64,000 bases of DNA. It comes from Agrostemma githago. Taxonomy: Eukaryota; Streptophyta; Magnoliopsida; Caryophyllales; Caryophyllaceae. The stretch's first letter is position 1. Each line of letters begins with the position of its first letter. Location: the NCBI GenBank assembly GCA_958450325.1, contig OY288250.1:52404898-52468897 (forward strand). Direction: 5' to 3'. Made by a program: the position numbers and the translations under genes. Below the pieces are notes generated by a model. It did no database searches and was not told the origin of the DNA. It saw nothing but the letters and a program-made list of their open reading frames with translations. This document shows, piece by piece, positions 55,668 through 64,000 of the stretch.

Positions 55668-55806
55668 ACGGCGTTATGACGGAAGTTGGTGTAAGGACAA
55701 ATTGGGAAGAAAACTATAATACTTAAGGGTTCCATGGGAACAAACTTAAAATCGAGTGTACCATGTGTAATGTGACATAGTTCGGGGGTACCATGAGAAA
55801 TTTCCG
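55668..55806 (-). repeat. MULE right terminal inverted repeat
   Basis: Reverse complement of the left repeat with scattered differences; ends at the TTACTTTTT duplication. Confidence 0.9.
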
Positions 55807-55959
55807 TTACTTTTTCTATGGAGTGTTTTAAAATAGTTGGATTCTCTCACGTCGCTCGAAAAAAGTTTCAAATATATATTTATATATGATTAGATTATTC
55901 AATATGGAGTACTTTACAAAACTATAATTTCTAATTTGATTCCTAATCATTTAAAAAAC

Positions 55960-56088
55960 GAACCAATCATTTAAAAAAAACGAACCAAACACCAGGTATG
56001 AGGAATCAAGTTCCAACCTCATACCACCCTGGTTTGATTCCTATTCCAACCCTATACCTTCTCGCGAACCAAACGCCCCCTAAGTGTA
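55960..56088. repeat. Possible small MITE-like hairpin repeat
   Basis: GAACCAAACACC on one side and GCGAACCAAACGCCCCC on the other, with inner perfect inverted repeat GGTATGAGG (55994-56002) and CCTCATACC (56017-56025). The motif set resembles common plant MITE ends, but terminal inverted repeats and a target duplication could not be defined. Confidence 0.3.
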
Positions 56089-56089
56089 C

Positions 56090-56185
56090 TTATTTTTTAA
56101 AAAATTGACCAAACTGTTTTAGCTAAGGATCGAACCCATGATCTTTCTTTTGAGTACAAAAGATTTTACCACTGAACCAAGACCA
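56090..56185 (-). repeat. tRNA-like SINE head
   Basis: Minus strand has a pol III A box TGGTTCAGTGGTA (56168-56180) and, about 40 bp on, a B box GGGTTCGATCC (56127-56137), then a T/A-rich end. A cloverleaf is not formed, so it is not a tRNA gene. A tRNA-derived SINE fragment fits best. Confidence 0.5.
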
Positions 56186-56766
56186 ACTGTTTGGGATACA
56201 ATTCGCACCATCGGGAAATGACGTGGCACTTCTCGAGTCAAAGTCAAGGGATCGAAAATGAAAAAATTTACGAAACGATACTCGAAAGTCAAAGTCAAAT
56301 ATCAAAGAAGGTCGTAAGTCCGATTCGAACCGATGTCAACAAGATGACTAAAAGACGAGATCAAGAAACAACGATGGGCCAAACAAGAATGAAACCCTGA
56401 AATGGGCCGAGCCAAGCCGAAGCACAGCCCAACGCAAGGGATGAACTCTCATCCCAAGCAATGGACCAGGTCAATGAACCAACCCCTAAATCTTAGGGGT
56501 AATTCCACCAGAAGGGGAGAGGAAGAGGTTGGAAGCAACGGCTAAGGGGAAGGAGGACGAATATAAGCGCAACAACTACAACAAGAACATCATTCAACTC
56601 ATCTTCAACAAATATCAACCCTACGCAAGAGTGCTAAAATACATACTATAACCATCTACAATCTAAATATTTGTACTTGTATTCATTCTCCGTTCTTCTC
56701 CGTTCATAGTAGAAACTTGGCGGGATTCTGACTCCCCCCGCGGTTTTCCCACATTGGGTTTCCTTG
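56186..56766 (+). repeat. Non-coding block, probable old LTR end
   Basis: No ORF with a domain. The segment from about 56580 (ACAACAAGAACATCATTC) to TTTTCCCACATTGGGTTTCC resembles the R/U5 end of many plant LTRs, so a truncated LTR is likely. It ends where E8 begins. Confidence 0.35.
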
Positions 56767-57202
56767 TGATGGGAAGAATTTTCCGTCAATCCCTACCAAC
56801 AAATAATAACCAACTAATCCTAACTAGGTAGAAAGGGTAAGTCGGGTCGAGTCCACGGGGAAGGTAAAGAGGGTTTAAACCAAGTTTCACCTAAAGACTT
56901 GACTAGGTCTCAAGGTTAAACTAAACTAGAACGATAAGAAGGAAGTAAACTATGACTAGGAACGAACTAGGTATAACAACTAAGGCTAAAGGATTCAACT
57001 AACTAAAGGAACAATGACTAAGATGATGAAGAAATCAAACAAGAAAAGAGTAGGGTTAGGTCGGGTTCATAAGTGTAGTAGGATAGTTGGGAGATCGATG
57101 GTGCAAGGTTCACCTAGTTACTAAGGTTGGTCCGCGCTCTTGCGTCAAAGACAATGTCCGCACTCTCGTGTCAAAGACAAAACCTGAATACTTATGCAAG
57201 AT
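56767..57202 (-). repeat. E8 3' LTR, distal part
   Basis: The left end TGATGGG corresponds to the reversed LTR end ..CCATCA of E7. It contains the GTGGAC..GACCCGACTTACCC end module and two GCGCTCTTGCGTCAAAGAC-type repeats. Interrupted by E7 at AAGAT. Confidence 0.85.
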
Positions 57203-57528
57203 TGATAAGTGTAGTTTGTAGTGCCTAATTTGTTGTGTTTTGGTCCCGTTTTCCTTGTGAAATCTCTCTTTGGAACGATTTCTAGGCTACTTATACTTCC
57301 TCTAGCTCGTTTTAGGTTCCCAAGACTATTCATGGAGAATTGGAACGATTCCGACTCGTTTCATACACTTTTGGAGCCAACGAAGAGAAGGAACGATCAC
57401 TTGATGCCTTGGATTCAATCCCAAGACCTTGGGACCCATTCCCGAGCCCCTTAGACTCGATCCCGAGCACCGGGAACCCATGAGAAGCAAGGAGGGACCC
57501 TTGAGATCATATTTGAGGCCTACAAGAC

Positions 57529-57678
57529 TCATCATGGTCGAGATGAAGGCCATCATGGTCGGGATGAAGAGTACAAGCAAAACCGAGCTACTGGAGTGGC
57601 ATCTCGGCCGAGATCACCACCATCTCGGTCGAGACCACTTCATCTCGGCCGAGATGCCCTCTTCTCGCCCGAGACTGA
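57529..57678 (+). promoter_or_regulatory. U3 dyad array of E7
   Basis: Two dyads (CATCATGGTCGAGATGA, CATCATGGTCGGGATGA), a 30-bp spacer, then four (CATCTCGGCCGAGATC, CATCTCGGTCGAGACC, CATCTCGGCCGAGATG, TTCTCGCCCGAGAC). Arms are CATCTCGG instead of the CTTCCCGG of E3. The array ends about 50 bp before the TATA box. Confidence 0.85.
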
Positions 57679-57728
57679 CAACCTGCAGACCCGCGTCACT
57701 TCTTTTCTTCTCCTTCATTCTTGTAACC

Positions 57729-57737
57729 TTATAAATA
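57729..57737 (+). promoter_or_regulatory. E7 LTR TATA box
   Basis: TTATAAATACTTCCCCC, placed relative to the array as in E3. Confidence 0.65.
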
Positions 57738-58840
57738 CTTCCCCCTTGTTTTGTTTAAGCATCTTACATTACATTAGACTATCTTAGACCTCTCTTCAAC
57801 ATTCAAAACCCTAATTAGCCTCTCTTCATCTCTAGTTTAATCTTTAGTTAATCTTAGTTTAATTTAGTTAATTAGTCTTGTATTAAGGAGATTCTTGAAG
57901 ATTCATCCAAGCTTGACAACCTTGGAGATTATTTTGGGTTTCTTATTAATTCAAGTTCTCATCTTTTTCATCCTCTTGTAGTTGGTATAATCTCTTTTCT
58001 CTTGTTCTTTGTTTATCTATCAAGTTTCAATCTTTACATATTGTTTATTGTTATTGTTTGTTCATAATGGATGTTTGGATTATTATGTTGATTTCTCTTG
58101 TTAGTCTTAGATTTAGTTTCATTATGAGTGAGTAGATTCCTTGTGGGGTTAGTAGGGGGTTTAAGTGTGGATTATAGGTAAGTAGGGCTTGATTAAGGGA
58201 AAGGTGGAATCTTTGTCACTAGTCACATGTTGAGCACATTAGACTAATCTTCACATGTGTTGTCACTAGTCACATTACATTAGACTATCTATGTGTTTGT
58301 TGAATTGCTTGTTTCAGTTGTAGTGGCCATGCTTCTCATGCTTGTTTTCATCTTCTCATCTTGTAATCGATATGTGGTTGAATGCTAATGTTTTGGGTAA
58401 TACTTTGCATGAGTATTCGGGTCTAGTCTTAGACACGAGAGTGCGGACTTAGGCTTTGGTGCGAGAGCGCAAACCGACCCTAGTGGCGTAGAGAAACCTA
58501 CACTCTTGACCTCCCAATTATCCTACTACATTTGTGAACCCGACCTAAACCTACTCCCTTTTCATATTTAAGTTCTCCATCTTCTTAGTCTTTAGTCGTT
58601 TCTTTAGTCTTTGTTATAGCTAGTTTATTGTTAGTCCACTTTCATCACCTTCAACCATCATAGTTTGTCAATTATCGTCTTCTTTGTGTTGTTTTGGTAG
58701 CCTAGTCTCGTTTTTAGGTCGACCTAGTCTAGACATTACATAACCGTCTCCGTGGACACGACCCGACTTACCCTATCTACCGTTAGGATTAGTTGGTTAT
58801 ACTTGATCGGTAGGACCCACGGCAAACTCCACCATCAATT

Positions 58841-58858
58841 TGGCGCCGTTGCCGGGGA
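58841..58858 (+). other. E7 primer-binding site
   Basis: TGGCGCCGTTGCCGGGGA three bases after the LTR end, identical to E1. Confidence 0.88.
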
Positions 58859-59061
58859 CGGTGCATTGTTTAGACTTAGTTTACTTATAGCTAGACTTAG
58901 TTACCCTCCTTGTGCTCTTCTTATCTCGTGTGCATATTTTAGGCTTTTTCTTTGTTTTTATCGCTTTCTTTTCTCTTTGTCTTTCGTTGTGTTCGTTTAT
59001 TGTCTTTGCCTAGTGCCCATAAAGTACTAGGTGTTCTCACGTTTGTTCGAGTGTGTAGTGT
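58859..59061 (+). other. E7 leader
   Basis: Close to the E3 leader, with the GTGCCCATAAAGTACTAGGTGTT segment before the start codon. Confidence 0.5.
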
Positions 59062-61215
59062 ATGCCTAGGAGGAGAGGCGATTTCTTTCTCTTCAATCCA
59101 GAGCCGGAAAGACTCTTTAGAGCCTTTCGCCAATGGACGATTGACCGGGCTAGAATCTCTAAACCAAGTGCTAGCAATACCAAAAAAGAACAAGCTCAAG
59201 GATTCGACTTAGACGAAACACCGCGAGAGACCGCCGGAGGGACCTTCATCAATCCCTTCGGTACTTCTAGTCCCAGTTCTCCTTCTACATCTTCTTCAAC
59301 ATCGTCTACACCATCATCTCCCTTACATCCAATTATGCCGAAGTTTTCATCTCACTCCACTTTTACCGAGGATGTCTTGTCGGGACCGAGTACTTTACCG
59401 GATACATATACCGGAAATTTCGTGGCAAAGACACAATTCATCCAACTTGTGGAGAGAAATCAATTTAGTGGTTTGCCCACCGAAGACCCGCACCAACACA
59501 TGGAGACCTTCTCCGATTATTGCGATGCTATCTCCCAAACCGGGATTACTCAAGATCAAATCCGCTGGGTACTTTTCCCGTTCTCTCTCATTGGAAAAGC
59601 GAAGCAATGGATCAAGAGTCTCGACAGGGCAACCATGGGTATCGATACTTGGAAGAAACATGCATTGGCGTTCTACCAAAAGTTTTACCCTCCGGAGAAG
59701 ACAAATTTGCTAAGGGCCTCCATCACCGGTTTTCAACAACGGGATGAGGAGAGCCTTTATGAAGCTTGGGAACGGTTCAAATCTTTGGTTAGATCGTGCC
59801 CCCACCATGGACTTTCACAATGGTTCTTAGTCCAACAGTTTTGGAACGGTCTATATGAGGACTCAAGAGCTATACTTAATATGGGCTCCAATGGTAGGTT
59901 TACCGAGGTCGATGAGGATCAAACTTGGTCGAGAATCGAGGAGATGGCGGTGCACAACTCCCAATACTCAAGGCCTAGAAAGGCGAATCGAGGAGGTAGG
60001 CACGAGGTCGATGCCATTACACAACTAAGCATTGATCTTGGAGCTCAATTAAAAACTCACATGGAGACTATTGACAAGAAGCTCCAAAGCCACCTCAATC
60101 AAGTTCAAAGCACTAGTTCTTCCAACCAACACTCGATTCATGAAGTTAATGCTTTGGGAGTTGTATCTCCTACACCTTATTATGGGATGTGCGATATTTG
60201 TGGGATAGTTGGACATGAGCCTCTACATTGTCGGGGTAGTATTGAGCAAGTGAACGCCTTTCAAGCGTTCAAGCAAGGTGCCCCCTATCCTCATATGTTC
60301 CAAGCTTCCCATCAAGCTTCCCAACAACAATCTCTACAACACCGTCCATATGTGCCACCTCCCTTAAGGGACAACAACCAAGGTTACCAAGGGTATATGG
60401 GAAACCCAAGGCCATTCAACAATTTCAAGCAACATAACCAAGGTGCCTTCAACAACAATCAAGGGCTCCAACAAGGGAACTTCAATCAAGGTGGTTTCCA
60501 AGGAAACCAACACAACCAAGGACATCAAAACTACAACCATGGCAACAATCAAGGCCTTAATCAAGGCAACTCTCATGGGTTCCAAGGGAACCATCAACAA
60601 CAACAAGCAACCCAAGGTAATAGACAAGAAAGCAAGCCAGGGAGCCGGTCTCCCACTTATGACTATGGCATTCTTCTAGCCATCACCGATACTCCGCACA
60701 ATCCACAATCTCCACCTCGAGATTTAAACATGCAAAAATCTATGATGGATGTGCAAAAGAGTAACCAAGAACTGCAAAGAAGCCAAATAGAGATGCTAAG
60801 AAACCAACAAGAGTTTTTTGCTCATCTTCAAAGGGAGAACATAGCAAGATATGCTCATATGAAGATGCTCGAAACTCAAATAGCTCAAGTTGCTTCGGGA
60901 AGCTCTTCAAGACAAAGGGGGCAACTACCTCCTCAAGGTGAAACGGCTAAATTTGAGCATGTAAATGCTATTACCACGAGGAGTGGTGCATCTTATGATT
61001 CCCCTTTATCCCCTAGTGAGCAAGTACCAATGCAAGAAGTTATACCTCCCTCTCAAGACAATTCAAGCTTTGGAAATCCAATGGAGGAACAAGTCTTGTG
61101 GGAGATTAAGAAACCCCATGAAGACAAGCTTCCCCCACTTCAAGGAAAAGACAAAGGAAAAGGAAAAATGTCATACCCTACTCCCTTTTCATATTTAAGT
61201 TCTCCATCTTCTTAG
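59062..61215 (+). CDS. E7 gag, C-terminally truncated (717 codons)
   Basis: Open frame paralogous to the first 700 residues of the E3 polyprotein: same MPRRRGDFFLFNPEPERLF start, capsid-like core (RWVLFPFSLIGKAKQWIKSL, SCPHHGLSQWFLVQQ), zinc knuckle CDICGIVGHEPLHC and NNQGYQG repeats. At about residue 704 the frame enters 3' LTR sequence, adding 14 foreign residues (YPTPFSYLSSPSS) before a stop. PR is absent. It could still encode a Gag-like protein; no stop or shift occurs in the gag part. Confidence 0.88.
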   Translation: MPRRRGDFFLFNPEPERLFRAFRQWTIDRARISKPSASNTKKEQAQGFDLDETPRETAGGTFINPFGTSSPSSPSTSSSTSSTPSSPLHPIMPKFSSHSTFTEDVLSGPSTLPDTYTGNFVAKTQFIQLVERNQFSGLPTEDPHQHMETFSDYCDAISQTGITQDQIRWVLFPFSLIGKAKQWIKSLDRATMGIDTWKKHALAFYQKFYPPEKTNLLRASITGFQQRDEESLYEAWERFKSLVRSCPHHGLSQWFLVQQFWNGLYEDSRAILNMGSNGRFTEVDEDQTWSRIEEMAVHNSQYSRPRKANRGGRHEVDAITQLSIDLGAQLKTHMETIDKKLQSHLNQVQSTSSSNQHSIHEVNALGVVSPTPYYGMCDICGIVGHEPLHCRGSIEQVNAFQAFKQGAPYPHMFQASHQASQQQSLQHRPYVPPPLRDNNQGYQGYMGNPRPFNNFKQHNQGAFNNNQGLQQGNFNQGGFQGNQHNQGHQNYNHGNNQGLNQGNSHGFQGNHQQQQATQGNRQESKPGSRSPTYDYGILLAITDTPHNPQSPPRDLNMQKSMMDVQKSNQELQRSQIEMLRNQQEFFAHLQRENIARYAHMKMLETQIAQVASGSSSRQRGQLPPQGETAKFEHVNAITTRSGASYDSPLSPSEQVPMQEVIPPSQDNSSFGNPMEEQVLWEIKKPHEDKLPPLQGKDKGKGKMSYPTPFSYLSSPSS

Positions 61216-61464
61216 TCTTTAGTCGTTTCTTTAGTCTTTGTTATAGCTAGTTTATTGTTAGTCCACTTTCATCACCTTCAACCATCATAGTTTGTCAATT
61301 ATCGTCTTCTTTGTGTTCTTTTGGTAGCCTAGTCTCGTTTTTAGGTCGACCTAGTCTAGACATTACATAACCGTCTCCGTGGACACGACCCGACTTACCC
61401 TAGCTACCGTTAGGATTACTTGGTTATACTTGATCGGTAGGACCCACGGCAAACTCCACCACCA
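61172..61464 (+). repeat. E7 3' LTR remnant
   Basis: Corresponds to the last 290 bp of the 5' LTR (from CCTACTCCCTTTTC, 58551). End CCACCACCA differs slightly from CCACCATCA. Confidence 0.9.
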
Positions 61465-62092
61465 AAGATGTTACCCAATACACAAGGATTCAACCACAAA
61501 TCAATCACACAATGAGAAGAGGAAGATAAGCAAGAGAAGTATTTGCAACCTCTACTCTAACAAGCAATTCATCAAACACATGGTATGCATAACATGTGAC
61601 TAGTAACAAAGAATTCACCTTTACCCACAATCAAACTCTAATCATCCATAATCAACACTTAATCCCCCTACTAACCCCACAATAAGTGTACCCACACATG
61701 TTCAAACTAATACTAACACAAAGAAAGGAAAACAACACAAGCATCACAACATTCATATTGAAGAACAACAATGATGAACAATGATTAGAGATAAAGATGA
61801 AAATTTGAATGATAAACCAAAGATTAAAAGAAAGGAGAAGAGAAATTATACCAAACTAGTAAGGAGGAAAGATTGAAACTTGTAATAATAAGAAAACCCA
61901 AATACATCAACCAAGGTTGTCAATCTTGGTTGGATTCTTCAAGAATTCCCTTAATACAAGAATTAAACTAAGATTAAGGATTAACTAAAGACTAATCTAC
62001 ACTAATCTAATCTAATTTAGGCTAAAGTATGTCTAGGGTTTCATAAGATAGTGTATGGTAGTGTAGGGTGTTTAAACAATACAAAGGGAGGG

Positions 62093-62100
62093 TATTTATA
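62093..62100 (-). promoter_or_regulatory. E8 LTR TATA box
   Basis: Reverse complement TATAAATA, 50 bp downstream of the array in LTR sense. Confidence 0.65.
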
Positions 62101-62151
62101 GGGTTACAAGAGCAAAAGAGAAGAAAAGAAGAAACACGGGGCTTCAGGTGG

Positions 62152-62281
62152 CCCATCCCGGCCGAGATGAGATGGTCTCGGTCGGGAAGGGACCCATCTC
62201 GGTCGGGAAGGATGGTCAGTGACCGAGCTTTGCTTCCCTTTTTCATCCCGATTGAGATGGCCCTCATCTCGACCAGGATGG
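62152..62281 (-). promoter_or_regulatory. U3 dyad array of E8
   Basis: In LTR sense: two dyads (CATCCTGGTCGAGATGA, CATCTCAATCGGGATGA), a spacer of about 28 bp, then three mixed units (TTCCCGACCGAGATGG, TTCCCGACCGAGAC, CATCTCGGCCGGGATG). It mixes the E3-type and E7-type arms within single dyads. Confidence 0.8.
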
Positions 62282-62618
62282 GTCTTGTAGGCCTCAAGTA
62301 TGATCTCAAGGGTCGCTACTTGCTTCTCGTGGGCTTCTCATCGATTCTCGGTGCTCGGGATCGAGTCTAAGGGGCTCGGGAATGGGTCCCAAGGTCTCGG
62401 GATTGAGTCTAAGCCACCGAGTGATCGTCGCTTCTCTTTGTTGGCTCCAAATGTGTCGGAAATGAGTCGGAATCGTTCCATTTCTCCAATATTGATCTTA
62501 GGAACCTAAAACAAGCTAGAAGAAGCGTAAGTAGCCTCGAAAACCGCTCCAAAGAGCGATTCCATAAGAGAAACCGGGACCAAACACAAGAAATAAGCAC
62601 TACAAAACACACTTATCA

Positions 62619-62635
62619 ACTCCCTCACACTTAAC
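62619..62635 (-). other. E8 polypurine tract
   Basis: Reverse complement GTTAAGTGTGAGGGAGT next to the LTR start, equivalent to AAGTGTGGGGGAGT of E3. Confidence 0.75.
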
Positions 62636-64000
62636 CCTTACTCGCCCTTGAGTAAGCACAAACTAACTAAAAACTAAAGAAACTGGACTACTAACCGAGC
62701 GGGTATTAGCGCACCCTACGCCCTTTCAACTCACGCAAGAACACTTAGAGGAAAAGTGCTCTCCGCAAGGCAAGTGAGGTCTTGCGACAAAACTGTGCAT
62801 GCAACCGGACACAAAAACACACAAACAAACAAACATACAAACAAACAAACAAACAAACAAACGGTTGCACCCAAAAAGAAACAAATACCGCTTCCCTCAC
62901 ACAAGCGGTGAAGAAACACCGGTTAAGGACTCAAGGCAAGTGACAACGTTCCCGAGCTAATAACATAAATCGAAATGGACAAAACCCTAATAGTATGACA
63001 ACAAAGCAATAAAAAACATTGGTAACTTACCTAGGTCCTCCTAACCTTCTAAGAACGTACTACGGGACGATCGGCGGGAAGGAAATAGGATGTACCACGG
63101 AGTTAGTCGACATTGTAGGTAAGTGAGACCCCGCCCCCTTTAGCGATAAGCCAAGAGGATCGTCCCATGCTCAAAAATCGTCTAACTAGCCCAAGTAAAA
63201 AGATGTATAAGGTTGCAAAATGGGGGAAGGCCAATCATTACCGCTATCATCCTTCCTAGGGACTCGGTCCTTTGGTAGGCTCTTCACGGTAACGATCGGA
63301 AAAAGGCTTATTTTTGAGAGGGTGGGAATCTTTTTGTGAGATTGTTTTCTTTTGGCATTTTTTTTTGCATTCGGCTTTTGAGTTGCTATGCCATTTCTTT
63401 TTCTTCTTTTGTATTTTCTTTTTGATTTGTTGTGCCTTTTCTTTTTCTTCTTTCTTTTCTTTCTTTCTTTTTCTTTCTTTTGACTTGGCTTGCCTTTTGG
63501 ATAATTCTTGTATTGTATTGTAGGCATTTCTTGCAACCAAGTGAGAATTTCAACAATTTGCAACTTATTTGTGGAAAAATGTGTATGAGGTAGGGAAATG
63601 GGTGAGTCGGGACGGCGCCTTCCCTTCAAACACACAAAAAGGGGAGAAACTTGGACTAGTCAAAGCAACTCCGAACACGGTCACCTAAGGGACGAGACTC
63701 GGCAACCAAGGCCTTTTCACTCCGTCGGTGGTCATAATGGTCAAAAATGCAAATCCCGTAGTAAATCCCTAGTAGACTAGGTGGACTCAAGGTAAAGGAC
63801 CAACGAAACTATTGATTTAAGGTCATTCTACTAGACTAAAGTCCAAGACTCGATTTATACCACTAGAAAGGGAAAGTAAACACTTGCGCCCTAGCCTCAA
63901 AATCGGGTTTTCGAAAACATTTTTATTACACACTAGACACAACTAAACAAGACAGATCAAAAACGCAGCAAAAACGAAAGGAAATGAGACAAAGACAACA
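62636..64000 (-). other. E8 non-coding internal tail
   Basis: Matches the E3 tail 16800-18010 in reverse: TGCGAGACCTCACTTGCC region, GGTCCTCC, the block at 63240-63300, and an A/G-rich tract at 63350-63480 (reverse). A (CAAA)n-like run at 62822-62865. Lysine-rich frames across the purine tract are compositional. Confidence 0.65.

Larger units (their letters stand above)
51309..55806. mobile_element. E6: Mutator-like DNA transposon (MULE), deleted
   Basis: Long terminal inverted repeats (about 139 bp; outer ends GGGAAAAGTCTCATGG and, reversed, CGGAAATTTCTCATGG) flanked by the perfect 9-bp duplication TTACTTTTT at 51300-51308 and 55807-55815, the size diagnostic of Mutator elements. Inside are a plus-strand broken GRF-finger ORF, minus-strand mudrA-like fragments, and solo LTR S2. 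The DDE core is absent, so it is non-autonomous. Confidence 0.92.
57203..58837 (+). repeat. E7 5' LTR
   Basis: 1635 bp, TGATAAGTG...CCACCATCA. Dyad array, TATA box, GAGAGTGCGGAC repeats (58436-58485) and the end module GTGGACACGACCCGACTTAC. Same plan as E3 but clearly diverged. Confidence 0.92.
57203..61464 (+). mobile_element. E7: Athila-like element reduced to LTR, gag and LTR end
   Basis: Flanked by the perfect duplication AAGAT (57198-57202, 61465-61469) within the E8 LTR. Complete 5' LTR, PBS and gag; a deletion then joins gag at about 61172 to the last 290 bp of the 3' LTR. PR, dyad array, tail and most of the 3' LTR are lost, yet both outer ends are normal. Confidence 0.92.
61470..62618 (-). 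repeat. E8 3' LTR, proximal part
   Basis: Minus-strand LTR start TGATAAGTGTGTTTTGTAGTG at 62618, dyad array, TATA box, then on to the E7 insertion point. Confidence 0.88.
56767..64000 (-). mobile_element. E8: Athila-like element, minus strand, runs off the window
   Basis: Its 3' LTR occupies 62618 down to 61470 and 57202 down to 56767 (1585 bp when E7 is removed). The polypurine tract and internal non-coding tail lie at 62619-64000 and match the tail of E3. Coding parts and the 5' LTR would lie to the right of the window. Confidence 0.85.

Noticed and set aside
56127..56180. tRNA gene
   Set aside because: Has A and B boxes but the arms do not pair into a cloverleaf and there is no acceptor stem.
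63186..63635. 149-codon lysine-rich frame on the minus strand
   Set aside because: Arises from an A/G-rich tract in the E8 tail; the matching region of E3 does not keep the same frame throughout, and the composition explains it.

Overview
The window is a stretch of plant (angiosperm) repetitive DNA with no recognisable host gene. The evidence is LTR retrotransposons of plant-specific lineages (Athila-like, Tat-like with a second archaeal-type RNase H, a Tekay/Del-like chromovirus), a Mutator-like DNA transposon (MULE) with a 9-bp target duplication, tRNA-complementary primer-binding sites, and AT-rich spacers. The species cannot be read from the sequence.

Layout. E1 (1 to about 6470) is an Athila-like element holding gag, protease and an ATHILA/env-like ORF but no reverse transcriptase or integrase. 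An old LTR fragment (6471-6612, resuming at 29994) is split by E2, a Tat-lineage element (6618-29988, target duplication CCAGG). E2 has gag, PR, RT, RH, archaeal-type RH and IN, a 3' tandem repeat, and a spliced antisense gene with its own TATA box. E3 (9850-19642, duplication GCAAG) sits between the PR and RT of E2. It is an Athila-like gag-PR element with an intact 1081-codon ORF and remains of three LTRs. A nearly complete lone LTR, S1 (24064-25677), interrupts E2's antisense gene. E4 (30588-50283) is a Tekay/Del-like chromovirus whose 3' LTR is split by E5 (41163-49900, duplication CGTAT), an 8.7-kb element with 2.3-kb LTRs and no coding capacity. After an AT-rich spacer comes E6, a deleted MULE (51309-55806, duplication TTACTTTTT). 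It carries a broken GRF zinc-finger ORF, mudrA-like fragments and a solo LTR, S2 (52372-53729, duplication TACCA). A tRNA-like SINE head and a small hairpin repeat follow. E8 (56767 to beyond 64000, minus strand) has its LTR split by E7 (57203-61464, duplication AAGAT), a gag-only Athila-like element whose 3' part was lost by a deletion running into its own 3' LTR.

How the parts relate. None of the RT/IN-bearing elements here looks able to move: E2 and E4 carry nonsense codons, and E4 has also lost catalytic residues in PR and RT. E3 keeps an open gag-PR frame, so any movement would have needed pol supplied in trans. Nesting order follows from the target duplications: E3 and S1 are younger than E2, E5 than E4, S2 than E6, E7 than E8.

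The least-explained signal is a class of short inverted-repeat (dyad) arrays lying about 50-200 bp upstream of the TATA box of several LTRs, both within related subfamilies and in apparently unrelated families. The dyad symmetry is kept while the sequence changes completely. The same kind of array lies upstream of the env-like ORF leader in E1 and E3. This looks like a cis-regulatory module under selection for symmetry rather than sequence, or one that turns over by unit exchange.
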